DNA from: Effrenium voratum
Lineage: Eukaryota; Sar; Dinophyceae; Suessiales; Symbiodiniaceae
DNA: 64,000 nucleotides
Reading direction: 5' to 3'
Assembly: GCA_963377175.1 (NCBI GenBank)
Contig: CAUJNA010001600.1
Span: 1-64,000, forward strand
Shown: piece by piece, positions 35,401-50,400 of the stretch
Layout of the letters: each line of letters begins with the position of its first letter
Numbering within the stretch: the first letter of the stretch is position 1
Position numbers and translations under genes: made by a program
Notes under the pieces: model-generated
What the model was told of the DNA's origin: nothing
Seen by the model: the letters and a program-made list of their open reading frames with translations, nothing else
Database searches by the model: none

Positions 35401-38400
35401 ATGGGTGGTGCACCCACCCCAAAATGGATCCCATTGGTGTTGACCCACGGCCATACGTGGCATGTGGCATAAGCGGCCACCTTTGTAATTGCCCGGAGGT
35501 CTGGGCCGCTGACTGGAGAAGTTGCCCCCCCCAGCCGCTGAGAACCGAGCCCTGAGAACCCAAAGCGTCCGTCATTGACTCATTCCCCTCCACAAAAACC
35601 ATGACACAGCAAGCTCAGTCGGAGAATGTGCCCCGACCTCCAGTGCAACGGAGAAAAGGCACACTTGTTTGGTTGCAGATGTTTTTTGAGAGACACCCGT
35701 CTGAACTTGCTGGTTCTCAGTAGGGAACTTGTCGAGCAATGAACTGGTTGGGATCTTGTAGCCCAAAATGGTCAAGTACCTCCTGCACACATGTGTGCGT
35801 CAATATGCAAAACCATTGTCCCTGTTTGTTGTCGCTTTTCCTGGTTCACCGGGAGGCGGAATCCCTTCCCCCCCCACCCACCCCCCACCCCACCCCACCC
35901 CCACCCCCCACGGGCCCCCCGTGTCCAAGTCGCCTCCACGTCCTCCACCGTCACCTGGCGCCGCAGCTCCGCCTTGGCCCGCGCCTCGCTGAGCCGCACC
36001 AAGGCCTCCAGCTGCCGCGGCGTCACCGGCATGGCCTCGAGGAGAGCACTGGGAAGCGGGGGCGAGTGGACCAAACCCATTTCGCACCCAAGCCCTGGCA
36101 CCCAAGCCCTGGAATGGCCTCGATTCCCAACGTAAATACCAACAAGTGGCTTCTCGTGGTTTAGTAGGTGGTGCGAAATACCAACAAGTGATGTTTCAAC
36201 CATGGTTAAAAAAGGTGGTGCGAAATGGATTTCGTCCAGTGGGGAAGTCTTTCTGCAGGGAGCTCAGGAAGTGAGCTGGGGGTCTATGCCATCCGGGTTT
36301 TGACGTCAAGGGCACCGGAGGTCCGGGGTTTCAGCGGCCATGGTACGTGGGTTACGAACCGCTTACCGTTGGTACCCGAGCGCCCCTTTAAGTAGCCACT
36401 GGTTTTTGGTTTCTGTGGATTGGCCAAAAACAGTCCAAACTGTTTATTCACCGTCTAAAATGGTCATTCTTAAAAAGTGACTAAAGTCCAGGATTTTTAG
36501 GGAGTGAAGAACATTAAGGGGATTTGGGACATGGGAAAGAGCAGTTGGGTGCTGGCCAGGAAAACAATGAAGGAAACCCAAACGCAACTGGCGTGTGGTG
36601 AGTTCAGAGCAAGAAACTTTGGGGAACCAAAAGATGCTCATCCAAAAGGATCTGCAGCCAAACACCCGTGCCACCTTTTGCCCAGGCGCCGATCCTGCTG
36701 CCGTCTTGCGGCGCTCCAGGTAGAAGTCCTCTGGGGTGACCCAACGAGGACAAATGCGTCCACTGAGCAACCCACGTCAAACGTGAGAGAACCTTCCGAT
36801 TTTCCGATTTTCCAGAAGCGGAGAGGAGCCACTACAGAAATCACCACCATCTAGCAGAATCTAGCAGGAAGGCTCCAAGCCCCGGCAAAAAAGCAAGACA
36901 GGGCACCTCTACGGGTCTGGGTCGTAGAGTTGGAAGGTTCTGTGCACCCTTCTGGCAGACATACATGAGTCCGATTTTTGTCGCCGGAAACAAATATGGC
37001 TCAACAGCGCGCGGCTCGCCTTGGTTTTTCCTAAGGGCTGGTTTCCGTTGTGGGACAAGCCTGGGCGGTTCAAACTGGAGAATTGGCCAATCCCATCAAC
37101 CAAAGAAGCAACACAAAGTAATAAGCTGGACGGAAACCGTGCCTCTGTCATACTCCCATTCTACTCCAGATTGCTGATCTGCCGTGGCCCGTGGCTCCGG
37201 CTTGGCCAACATGTGTTGAAACAAACAGACCTCAGCCAGCTTAGAGACAGCCCAAAAGGAACATCTCCCAACCATCAGGCCATAGTGGTTCAATCAGTTT
37301 CACTCACTTCCTGAGCGGATGAGCCTAAAACCCGACCCAACTTAATTAGCGCGTGCCACTACCATGGTATTCCCAAAAAGTATCAAAGTCGAGAACTTAA
37401 GGAAAAAGCGACCTAGTCGTTTACAGGGGCTCCCCATCCTCAACAACCTCTAAGTGCTTCACAGGGGCTTCCAACCCCTAAAACGCTGCCCAAATGGCTA
37501 TGGGTCAAAACCCCGTACCCCCCGTGAACATCAACCAATCCCCACTAAAAGTAGGTTCTAACATGGGTGGTGAATTCCCATTGGTGTTGCCCCACGGCCA
37601 AACGGATCCGCCGGCTCCTTGATCCTCCGCTTGGCCTGGGGGCTGAGGCTCGGCTGCGCGTAGCGCTTGGCGTAGCGCAGGTAGGTCTGCAGCAGCTCCA
37701 AAGGCAAAGCCTCGCCCGGCGCCTGCGCCCGGGGCTACTTGGCCGCCTTCGTGTGGGTGTGTATGTTTTTATGGTGGTTGGATGTTTTTTATGGTGTCTG
37801 TTTTTATGTCTGTTCTTAGGGGACCCACCCAAATGGTGGTTGTCCTTTTGGTTTCATAACAACAAAACACCAAAACAGCGTGGGATTTCGATGCTTGTGT
37901 TGGATGGACCATGTGACCTGGAAAGACGCATGCAATTCACAAACCGCAAAAAGGAACCCCCAGGTATGGGAACTTCATCATAGCTCCGTTTTACAAGCAA
38001 ACAGGCCCTTCCGGCTCAAACCTGTTTATACACGGATTGTCTAAACAACTTCCTTTTGGCTCCCCTTAGGCCAAGGCTTGGTTGACTTCCGACTTGTCCA
38101 ACCAACCCACATATGAAACCGCTGATCAAATCTCCGGGCCAGGTCTAAAATCACGAGCCCATAAAAAAAAATGGGAAAAGCGGACAAGGACATGCAATCG
38201 GAGGCACCCTTCGTTGCCTTCCAGCCACAACCTTTGGCTTCGAGGTTCCTTGCGCTTTCCCTGAAGAAACATCAACTCAATAGAAAATCAGAGAGACTCA
38301 TTGAAATATCAGCAGCCAATGTTGGTCATCTAAAGGCAAATCTAATGCCCCCGATTGTAAGAATAGTAGGTGATTCCTCTCAGTGAGTTTTTTTTTTTTT

Positions 38401-41400
38401 TTTATGCAGTGTCCAAAGTCGCCACCCAGCAGCAAATGGAAGCCATGGGGACGAAAACCGTTTCAACAACCAGGCTGGCCCTCTTTAACCAGGCTGGCCC
38501 TCTTTTGAAGGGAAACCAAACTGCTTTTTGCTTGACGATGGTGGGGTTGATTGCGTTTTGGTTCCCGAACCCATCCTCCAAGGGAAAGGGTGCCAATGAA
38601 AACTAAGCTTCTGAAAAGCACTAATCCTAATCCTTCATCCTAAGGGGCAGGCGACAAAGAAGGGAAACCACTGCCGCCTGGCAACGTCTGGCATAAGGAT
38701 GACGCGTATTGTTTTGAACCCAGTCTGAAACTCCGCTTGCCCACCTTGAGCAACCTGCTCTTCAAGCCGTCCCTGCAAGACTCCAGATCTGCGGTGTTCG
38801 CCCAGTCTTCTCCCACGTTCGGGACCTCTCCCTGCAGTCGAGCGTTCCAACACCCGTGAGGTACCCTCAATCTGCACCAAGAAAAACCCGGTGCGGGGTG
38901 GGACTTGATGATTCTAACCCCATGGATCGAAAAATGCACTTGAACATCGATGCGACAAAACGGGTTAGGTGCTTGATAAAGCTCACTCACCCTACCGAAA
39001 GGAAGCGGGGTTGATGCTATCGTAAGACATGCACATAGAGTGCTGAACCGCTGGAACTCTCTCCTTTGGCAAAACGGATGGCCCTGGTAGACTACGAAGC
39101 AACCAGGTCAACCAAGAATCGCCATCTATGTTCTACAAGACCGACGCCTCACAAGGAAGCCCACGAGAGGGGGTCCTTGCCTAGGGGAGTCCCTTAATAG
39201 CAGATTACCGAAAAACTTTTGTTTTTGGGGCTCCATGTCAATCTACAGGGGGTCGCGGACCGACGCAACAAACCATTTTCCATTTCATTCCCTGGAGTGT
39301 GGTGTCCTGCAATGCCCAGCCCCCCTTCCCACCCTCCAGAGCTTCCCTAAGCCGATAAACATCGGCATGTTAGCCTTTCCTCGCAGCCAAACATGAGCAA
39401 CTTGGGCATCAAATTGGCGGGCGGTAAACCAAAACAAACAAATAGAATAGCCCATGAGCTGAACCAACACACAAGAAAAATCCAAGGGCCAATCCAAGGG
39501 CCAAGTGCAGGGAACCTTGTTCCAGGGGGGCCCCTGGATCGAGCAAGCCCCAGCCTCCGGGCGTGCGGTGTTGTGCATGCGCTGGTTGATGATATGCCGA
39601 CTCATGGCCTCACCGTGCCAAGGAGAATTCCAAAGGTACCCTCCCTAACATCTGGGCCTCGAAGAGGCGCCAAGATGTGCCTGTCAAGGTGCTGGAAGAA
39701 GAGCTACATACCGTAACTGGGTGTCTGCTGTTGAACGTCGGTCTGACCCTCTGCAAAAAAATGTCCAGATTTTCGTGGGATCAAAACGGTTTCAACCAAA
39801 CAGTTCAAGTCCAAGGATCCGTTATCAAATAGTGGACAAATAAGCATAGGACATGATGCACCTGACAGCGGGTCCAACTCGAGGAAATTGATCTTACCCT
39901 ACAAATCCTCTGTCGATGGGCGGAAAGTTAATAAGGACTCCCAAGCCCAGCGAACTTTACATCGGCGAGCTTACTTGATGCCTACTGGAGAAGGGGGCCC
40001 CCAGAAACGATCCAGTGTCGTTTCATGTGCTGTGTCATTGTTGTGGGTGAGTTGTGCTAATTCACTGAGAGGTGCAAGGTGTTTCATCTTGTTTTATGAA
40101 AGGAACCCTCATCATTGGCAGGTCTCAAGCCATATCCATTGTGTGAGGTCAATACACGGTGACTTGCACGGAGCGTGCCTTTGGGTGTCAAACCTGAGGC
40201 ACAATCAACCCCTTAGGGTAACATTCGTTCAAATGGATCCGTACCCCAACACAAAGGACATAACACCCAAACAAGCAAGACACACAAGCGTTTGTTCAAA
40301 GTGCTTCAAAAGAAAGGAGCCCTCCCAAAAATAGACGTGCAACCTGACTGGGACCCCCTGCAAGCTAATTTATCCTGCAGCAAGGGTCCTGTTTCAGGCG
40401 CAACCTGCAAGTTCTACCATGATGAGCTCGTTTCACCCATGGATTGTTGACTGAGCCGTCTACAGGAATCTCCATGCCTGCATTTTGGAAGGGTACCCTA
40501 AAACAAAGAAGCAACGCATATTAGGGCAGGGGCTCCTAGAGTATCAACTTCTCAGATGCCCAGTGGCCATGGGAAAAAAAGGCACCTTTTTTTTGTTGGT
40601 TGAGTTTAAAGGAATCGGAACCCTTACCAAAACAAACTAAAAAAAGGGCACCACCGGGCAACAGAGCAACTGCTTGGCCGGGTCTCCGAGTTCTGGTTGG
40701 CATCCTCCTCGCTCCGCATCAGGAAAATCACGTCGAAGCGGCTCAGCAAGGCTTCGGACATCACGCCTGGGGCTGTTGGTGAGGGACCCAAAACTCCAGT
40801 GGCCATGGCAAGAAAGGGCACATTTTATTGTATAGTTGATGTTGAAGAGAATCCCTGGCGGGAAAAAGGTTCGAAGGGAATGATCTAAATCGATCTTTGC
40901 GTAATTGCTCGACTGCGCACATGTATTGAGGGACCCTGACAAATCATAGGATTCCAATCCCCCCTTCCCTAAACTGCCCACTGCCTTCTCCAAAAAAACA
41001 CTTATTCGGGCCTTCTCAGGCAGGGGGAAGAGGAGGAGTTAGGATCCTTTGATCGACACAACACTCCATTCTGCGTTCCAACGTTGGTCATTCGAGGTCT
41101 GGTGGGAAAATCTATGGCTGCCAAGCCCTGGCAATGCTAGAAAAATACTAAACAAATACTAGACCAATACTAGACCAACACTAACTAATACCACACAAAT
41201 ACCAATCATTGCTAAACCAGCCTCCCAGCAGCAACCTGATGTTCAAGGGTTGGTGCAGGGAAACTGAATAATGATGTATGCTGAAGGATAGAGACACACA
41301 TACTTGGCCCAGTGCCAAGGAGAACTGGAACAACGATACTAAGTCAATTCAAAAGATTGCTGAGCCAGCAAGCTGGAACACTAAAGCAATTCGCCAAGGT

Positions 41401-44400
41401 ACCGGGCCTGCCGCTAGGAATACTAAACAAATTTTGAGCGGTACTTATTGGGAGACTATATGCTTGAGCAAACCCCACTCTGACACCCTGATGATTTTTA
41501 GGTTTTGCCCTGTTGACCGCTCCCCAACTTGTTTGAGGGAGGGGCTGTTCTTGTTTTCCGAATCACTGCCGAACATTCGTCACCATTAGGCTGCCATGAC
41601 GTTCCTTGCGAGCCACCTCTGAATGAGAGTCAAGGCCGCGCTGTCTGTTCAGGTCCTTCAAACATTACCCCGACCACAGCAAAATCACTTTTAAACAATG
41701 CTCAACAGCTGAGGAAATATGGGCCAACAGCTAAGGGAAATACGGGCGTGTCTTTTTTGGGCTCCCCTAAAATGGCTTTAACTTCCTGAAGCTCCTTCTG
41801 GCATTCCTTTTAGTTTTCAGGGTGTACCAACTCAGAACAAGAAAAAAGGCCCACCACACCCAAACAAAACCCAGGCATTCTTTTTAGCTAAAGGGGTACC
41901 AACTCCAAACAACAAAAAATGGCACCACGTCACCCAAACAAAACCTAGGCATTCATTTTAGTTGAGGGGTACCAACTCCCAAACCCAAAACCCAAATGGC
42001 ACCACGTCACTCAAACCCAGGCATTCTTTTTAGTTGAGGGGTACCAACTCCCAAACCAAAAAAAAACACCACGTCACACCCAAATAAAACCCCGGCATTA
42101 TTTTTAGTTGAGGGGGTACCAACTCCCAAACCAAAAAAAACAGATGGCACCACGTCACCACACAAACAAAACCCAGGCATTTGTTTTAGTTGAGGGGTAC
42201 CAACTCTCAAACTCAAAAAAAATGGCACCACGTCACCCAAACAAATCCTAGGCATTCTTTTTGGTTGAGGGGTACCAACTCCCAAACCAGAAAGAAAATG
42301 GCACCACGTCACCCAAACAAAACCCAGGTATTCTTTTTGGTTGAGGGGTACCAACTCCCAAACCAACAAAAATGGCACCACGTCACACCCAAGTAAAACC
42401 CAGGCAATATTTTTAGTTGAGGGAGTCGGAACTCCCAAACCAAAAAAACAAATGGCACCACTTCACCACCCAAACAAAACCCAGGGACGGTCCCGACGAA
42501 CCACGCCCTCCGGTTTCCGCCTTTCAGGTTCTGCGCCAGCGTGAGGCTCATGTCCCAACTCCCCTTCGCGGGATTCGCCGCCGTGACCACCGTGGTGCGC
42601 GCCGGAAGCGTGCACACGATGCCCGCCTCCATTTTTAGTCGACGGAAGGCGAACGCCTAGTCCAACCCGGAAAGTTGCTCAGAAAATGTTGTTCTCAAAA
42701 CTGTTTTCTGATTTTTTGCTGGGGGGGAGGGCGGCCCAAGTCCTTCCCTACAATTTTCGAGGATGCCGCGTTGGAGCAAAGCACCAAAAGCTCTCCCAGG
42801 AGGTGGGGGGGAACCCCGCATTTCACTTTGGCTTCTTTCAAAACAAAGCACACAAATAAGTTCCTCAAAATGACCCATGGAAGCTTTTTGGGCCTAGCTT
42901 AAAAGGGACGGTTCCATTGTTTTGTTTGTTTTCCGTGCGGTGAGTTGGCAACTCAACTACTTGATTCTAAGCGATTGGCTGAAAGTTGCAGCCCCAACCA
43001 TTTACAAATGCTTCTAGGATAGTGCATTACACCGTGGGACACTCGGCCGCTAGATAGACAAATAGCCCAAACAACTGCTGCTTTCACACTCTTCGGGGTC
43101 TTTTCCCAAGGGCGCGATTCGAGGGTGTAGGGTCTTGCCCAAAAAAGGCGGAAGACCCAAGTGAAACATCTGTTGCGTCAACCTCGTTTTCTTTCGCTAC
43201 AAGACTCTGGATGGACGAAATCCTGCGCGAGTTGGAATGGCCCTAGGACTACTGGGGTAGGCCACCTACCAACCGGTGCCTCCAACAAAAGGATCTATGC
43301 CTAGGGTTCCACGCCCGGGTTTAATTTGACACATAATGTCAACCACTAATTTAACTGCCCCACCCCCTTTTTTACGGCTTCCTGTCTTGTGGGAGTTCCT
43401 TTCCAGCAAAAACCCTATCATTACCAACCCGAATGTTGGCATTTCTCCCCGCAAACCCCCTGATCTGACTCACAACCGCCGGGCTTCTCGCCAGGGCTTG
43501 TCATTTCCTCCCTTTCCTGTTTTGTGGGGCTTCCTTTCGTCCAGCGGGACCCTCTGATCCCCTGCTGCTGTCGGCATTCCACGCCCCGTGCATCGGTGCC
43601 TCGCCTTGGCAATGGACACCGTCTGCTGCTCCATGGCCTTCCGGAAACCGCGCTGCACCCTTTCGCATCCATCTGGGCAATAGCTCACCCGGAAGTAAGG
43701 AGAAACCCCAGGCAAGGGACCTGCAACATGGCTGAGCTCGTTTTGACCCGTGAGCTTGGAGGAACTTGGCCGGGTGTGGGTCAAACATATGTACCCAACG
43801 TGGAATCCTGGTAAATGGAAACGTGGACCAAAACCTGCGGTCCCCTGGTGGTTTAATTTTGACCCATACCCACGTAGGGAAACGGACATGCCGGCCACTC
43901 GGTCCGTGGTTTTGGATCCACCCGGCCTCCAGCAGACTCTGTTGATCCGAGCCCATCTTGTCGAACTCGTCCACGCAGCACAGGCCGTTGTCTGCCAGGA
44001 TCCTCGTTGGCGCCGGACGCGTCGGCCACTCATCTTCATTAGCAGCGTCTGTGTCACCTCTTGACCTTTGGCCCTACCAAAAGAGGGAAGGTGTCATATT
44101 AAGCTGCATGAAACCAGGTGGAATCATCTACGACAATGGCCGCCCGGGACTTCTGGCGGCACGCGAGTGAGTGAAGAAGTCGGGCTTGGCCGAGAAAGCA
44201 CCTTGAGCCTCACCCGACTGAAAGGTCACAGCTGGAGCTAATGCCTAGCAATCACAAACTCTTCATCTTGATCCTGGATTCACAGGTGTCCTATCCACCA
44301 AGGTGGATAGAAATCGGGGTGTGTTTCCCACCAAAACGTGAAGGATGGATCCCCTCTCAAACACGGCGCCCCGTTCAACCAACCAGCCGAACTCACGAAC

Positions 44401-47400
44401 CCCACCCCCCCACCTTCGCCAACCCCCCCGCCCCACCAAAGCCCATCCAAGGCGCAGGGCCCCAGCTTCCAAGGCGAACTCCCCCGAGGGGTCCCGCACC
44501 ACCGAGGCCGTAAGCCCCGCCGTGGAGGAGGAGTTCCCCGACACGTAGACGCCTACGAGGCTGCGAGGGCGCGACTCGCAAAACCACCGGGAGGTAGGGG
44601 GTCGACAAGGGTCAAAGTTGCCTTGACGTTTGCTTCTTGAGGTAAACATGACACATGAAGACAGGGTGGAGGTTGAGGGGGGACGGGATTTGTCTGAGCT
44701 TGTTTAGGCTTGCTGCTGCAGGCCAACCATTGAGCAACACACATATGGCCCTTGCTTCAGGTCAATTTGCCCTTCACTAGCTGGGGTTCAGGATGCCAAG
44801 TCAGATTCGGGTCCATCCAAACACATGCTCAAAAGTTGACACAGGTCTAGATACATGTTTGAGAGCATGCGGGCCATGCGCAAATCAGGGACGCCTACCC
44901 CGGAGCTGTGTGGCAAGCAGCCCTTCGAGTTCCATGAGGCACCCCTCCAACCGATTCCTCGCGGGCTCAGGCGCGCCAATGCCCGCAGCAGCTCGCTCTT
45001 GCCTGAGTGGATTGCTCAGCAAGGCAAATGTTGGGTCTGCCTCCAAATTGGTTTCCCTCGGCACCTAAAAAGCCGAGTGGTAGGCAAGGCAACCTTTTTC
45101 GCCCTTGACATGCCAATGGAAACATGCTTGGAGGGTGCCATTGAACAACTAGCAGGCAGCATGGGTCAAAATTCCTTCCTGGAGCTTGCCGGGAACTGGC
45201 TTCCGCTCAAACGGCGCAACTCCAGGGTGGTTCAGTCACCCCCCGGGGGCATGAGACAAACTTGTCTTCATCTGGCAATATATTCCCAGAAAGGGGAAAC
45301 ACTCCAGCAGGTGCAATTGAGCGCACAGAGTATCTTCTAACACGGAGCCTCACTTCGGCCCGCCCCACACTCCCCCCTCCGGATTGGCTAAGTCTGCATA
45401 CCATCGGTTCCGGAGTGGCTTGCGGGGCCTTTGGCTGGTCCCTTAATTACCGCAAGAACCCCAACTCAGGAACCCAGAAAAGGATTCCACTCAACATACG
45501 GGTTTACAGTGCAATCCAAACCAAGGACCTCAGCATGGTAGCAAAAAACTACATTCTTGCAGCCCCTTGCCAAACATGAACAGGACCAAGCAACAACTAA
45601 CCCTTAGCATCGTAAGAATGACCGCTTTTGTTGCAGCCAAAAACCTAATAAACAAAATAGTGGCAACGGACCCCCCCCCAAAAAAAACAAAAACAAAACA
45701 AAATAACGCCAAGTTGGCGCCATGGCAAGGCGCCCAGGCCCGGATCCCCCAGCAGCAGCACGTGCACGTCCCCCCGGCGCCGCAGCTTTCGCTCGGCGCC
45801 CTCCGAGTGGATGGGCTGTCCTCAAGGCACGGGGCCGGGAGGGGGACCCAAGGGGCCAAGGATGCTGAGATGCCCAGTGGCCATGGGAAAAAAGGGCACC
45901 CCTGGGCAAGTGGAGATGAGTGATCCCCTGCTACAAATGGACATGTTCGAGATTGTTTCACAAGCGTCACCGGAGGTTGTTTGAGCGGGATATGTCACAA
46001 GCTGAGAACCGTGGTCTTAGAGTATGGCTGGGGACCTCCAATAAAACCAGAGCCCCCCCCCAAAAGCAGGCCAAGAAGAATGGCATCCAACGAAAGGAAA
46101 CTCGACTTAGAAAGGCTTACAAAAGGTCATGTTTGCACTACTCAAAAAGGGGGCATGTAGACGTTGACCTAAGTGTGACGCAAAAAGAAAAAGAAAAAGA
46201 AAAAGAAAAAGGCTTTCCCACAAGGGAACAGTTATCCTTGGTCATGCGGCGAACTGAATGTTGAACTCTCATATGAGCACCCCGCGGGTTGGAGCTAGGT
46301 GTTGAGCAAAGGATCCTCCAAGGACCGCCAGCAATAGCGCCGCCTTCACCAGGTGTTGGCCATAGATGTGCTGGCAGAAGGAGGCCACCAAGACCGGCAG
46401 TTTCTCCTCAACTGGGCCAGGCTTCGCACGGGCGGGTCCAAACACATGTGCAGCACCACCCTTTGGGTAAGTTCAAGAATAATTCTCGTAACTTGACTGG
46501 TTGGGAGCAAGCCACGAGGAAGCAACCGAAGCCCCAGCCTCTGAAAGCACGACTAATTAACGTCCAAACGAGCCAACAAGCCAACAAGCCAACAAGCTAA
46601 ACAGAAAATGCGTTAAACACGAACCATCCACGTGGATCATTGTTGGGAAAAGTGTTTCTGCATCTGTCACACGAGGGACGAAACCGACCTAAGACCTAAG
46701 ATTGTTTTGAACGGCCGTTCCTTCCTCCCCTGCAAGATCAAGCGGCTGGGGCCATTCAAGTGTCATCCTGAAAATCACCTTCCAGAAGTTGGTTTAAAGG
46801 GACCTCCCAGAGAAGAAGTACAACTTCAAAGGGCCCACAACGTATGTCTCACATGAGGGCTAAATACAATGGTCGGTGACCCTTTTGTTTTGCCTTCAGA
46901 CCAAGCTAAGAAGGGTGCCCTCCATGCAAAAGCCGTGGAGTGACCCGTCAAGCGACGCCCTCTTTGTAGATCTCTCGGACAAAGGACAGCTGCAGTTGCG
47001 AGAAATCCTCCTCGTTGCCTTAGTCCAAGGCAGGGTTGGGCAACCGAAATGCTTGAACCACAAACCACCAACCCCCGCCCCCCTTTGAATCATTGAACCG
47101 GAAGCCGAAGGGAGGTTGTTGAAACAAATGCGCTTTTTCAACCAAAGTTTGGTTGAACGAACACCAACTGTTGCTTGAACAAAAACTGTTTCCACGCAAT
47201 TTACTTTACCACAAGTTGCTTAAACAAAGCGTGCTTACACTAAAGTTCTTTGTACGAATTGATCAATCAAGTTGCTTTGCTCATGTTGCTCGAAGCATTT
47301 TTCAACAAGCACTGAATCGCAACCCACCTGCCTTGGAGAGAGGTCTCGCGGTTGTTCACCACTGCCTTCACCTGCAAGGGGTTTGTCGCAAGTCTGCGCA

Positions 47401-50400
47401 GGATTGGGCCCTCGGCCCCTGTTAAAGCATGTTGTGTGTTTTCAGGGCGGTCAGGGCTCCCACGGAAGGCTGCGCTACAAAAACCAACCGAAAGGAACCC
47501 TAGCAGCCCCTAATCGGCCGTAGTCGAAAAAAGTCCCTATTGGGATTGAGGGGGGTGGGGGACTTTGGGAGGCCCCTGGCAACCATAGCAAGTTCAACAA
47601 TGCTTAAGCATGGCCAAACAAACCGAAACCTTTTTCACAAAGCCAGAAACAACCATTGAACTTTGAGGGGCTTGATGTTACGGCGGCTAGTCTTAGTCTT
47701 TTCCCATGCGTGAACCACAATTGCTTGAACGACCTCCTTTGGTTTCTTCCTTTGGAGGGGGCCTTGGTGTGGTTGTTTCAGAGCAGACCGTACTCACCTT
47801 CCCCTCGCGACCCAAAAGCCATCCGCCTCCCCCCCCCCGCCCCACAAAGTACATAAGACACCTATGCCTCTGGGTTTAGCCTCACTTCCTGAATTGATCG
47901 GCCAAAGAAGTGCAAACTTTGCATTTGCCCCCAATATGTTCCTTCCAAAAAGGTTGAAGTCCAGGGTGTGGCTCAAAATTAAACAGGGGGGGTTACGCAG
48001 GTGTTGGTCCATGTTTCCACTTACAAGGGTTCCATTTTGGGTACCGGTTTTTTGAGCCACAGCCTCCAGGAACCCCGGAAGTGAGTCGCGGTTTTGGCTA
48101 CTCCGGGCCTCCAGAAAGAGGATATACAAAGACCTGCTGGGCGCCTGCCGCTCCCCGGCAGACATCCCCCCGCTCGTGGGCATGCACCGGATCACCCCGT
48201 ACACCGTGACCGCATCGCCCGGCACGCATGCGCCAACCTCCGATCGGCCGCGTTGTCGCGCCCCACGAGTCCGAGTTCCCCCCCCCCCCCCCAACCCGAG
48301 GCAGCCCGACGAACCCAGAAATTCGAGGTCGTACGAAGTAATCACCTTTTGGGGCCATGGCTAAAAATGTAATGTTTCTTTTCTTGGAACTTGGCCTCAT
48401 CCATTTCGGTTGACCAGCAAAAATGGTATGGTTGCCAAAACGGGAAAGAACCAAAAGGTCAAAAGGTCGATTCGCTTTGGACAACTGAGAACCTTCAGGG
48501 GGGTGGACAAGAGGTGTATCACCTCTTGAGTGGATGCGCTCTTAGTCCAAACTTGTTTGCCACTCAGCCAGTCTACAAATCGTCTTTCCGAGTGCTTCCA
48601 GGGACTCAGGAAGTGAGCCTAACCTTCAGCGAAAGGAGGGGTGAGGTGTTGGTCTGACATGGTCTAACAGCAGAACACGAGAATCCCTTCAGGGAAACCG
48701 GTTTACTACAGAAATCTGCTTTGGGCCCTGGCCCACAAGTGATGTGTAATTGGGGTGAAAGTGGGCACGAGTACCTTGTAATAACTTTACAATGTGAAGT
48801 TACATCCGGAAAATATAATAAGGAGACAGGCCACCAGTGGTATGTGTCCCATGGTCCCTTGCTGGTTTTGCGCTAGATCAGGATTGACCAAGGTCCACAT
48901 GCCCAGCGACCATAGCCAAAAAACATTCAGGTAGAAATGAAGACATGCCAAGGGGTTGTGTGTTTTAGTGGGAAACCTTTAACCAGAGAGGGAAAAGGGA
49001 CACCCCTGAAACAACTGGGTTGGTGTCTGACAGGTAACTTGGGGATCGGAACCTCTTGAGGGAACCCCCTCCCCCACAAAAATATGTACGTCTGTTTTTG
49101 AGAACGAACTCTGCTTGGTGGTTGTCAAGGACAACCAAAAGGAAAATCACAAAATTGGCGCATTTTGGGGGGTTCCCCGACAACAGACACAGCTATATGG
49201 GCCATCTGCATCTCCTAGACTCCCTGAGGCTAACTTGGAAGCTCCCAGGACGCCCTGTAAATGGGAAGTCTTTCAAAGGAAAAAATCCATGTTAGTCTGA
49301 GGGTATCTTCCGTTTGGCTTCTCTCCAAACCGCCCCTCAACGGATCCCAGCGCAGGCAAGGCGCCAGGGACCGCTTCAGGTCGCAGTCCACGGTGCGCGG
49401 CACCCGCCGCGCCCCGGCGGTGGCACCGCCCGCGAGCTCCGAGAAATCCTCCTGGCGTCGAAGCGATTTTTCGCCCAAGCCACCCAAGCCACCCCCAATC
49501 TTCTACTAGGTCCTCCAGTGAGGAGGTTAGATTAAGGGTACCCTTTTTCTGTCAGGGGAACCCTCCCGGAAAAAAGGGTAAAAGGGCAACCTAGTCTATC
49601 TTTACCCTCACAGGTAAAGATAGAAGGCTTGGGTGTAGTGGAAACCAATGGCTGATAATATGCCCTGGACCACACTGGTGTGGCCCATATGGGTTTCGGA
49701 GGCTCGGCAACCAAAGCAAGTTTGCAAGCCAGTGTAGACCCGTTACACATAAAACTGGGCTGTCCTCAAAAGTTTAACTTTTTGTGGGTTGAATGGAAAA
49801 CCCCACTAAACCCTCAAACCGCTGGGAACCACCAGGAGAAGTGGTGTCTTCATCATGCACAAATCCAACACCCATTCATACTTCAGAATGCTCAGCTAGT
49901 GACATGCTGAACTCTTGGGGCAACATGGTGGACACTTGGCGGGGGAGTTGGCAGTTCTTTTGTGAAAGGACCTGGCAAGGGGTCCAACCAAACAACTTAC
50001 CCCGGGACAGTGGTGACCACGGTGACCATGGGTGTCAAAGCAAGGTGGCCTGAATTGACTTGGGGGTATGATCCCGGGTGTGATTTCGAACCATGTGCCC
50101 TAAACAAGCTGCCTTGTGCTGGAAGGGGTTTTACCCAACAGGGGGCCATATGAAACCATTCTCACTTGCCCAAGGGACCTGGCAACAAAAGGGATGGCCT
50201 TGGGGACCGACCATCACAAATGTCGAAATTGCGCAAAAACAAAAAAACAAGTGAGATCCGATCGGCTCCCTTTGGGCACGGCTTTGAAAAAAGGTACCCA
50301 AGCACCAGTCCTGCAGGCGAATCCGCTGCCAGTCAATGGCCTGGCGGTGGTGTGAAGGCTTCTATGCCACCAAGGCGAGCTTGCAAGGCAGCACTGCCCG

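Noticed and set aside
42007..42632. Minus-strand open frames over 41.8-42.5 kb
   Set aside because: They run through the 75-bp tandem array in an MCM8 intron; only 42521-42626 is supported as coding.
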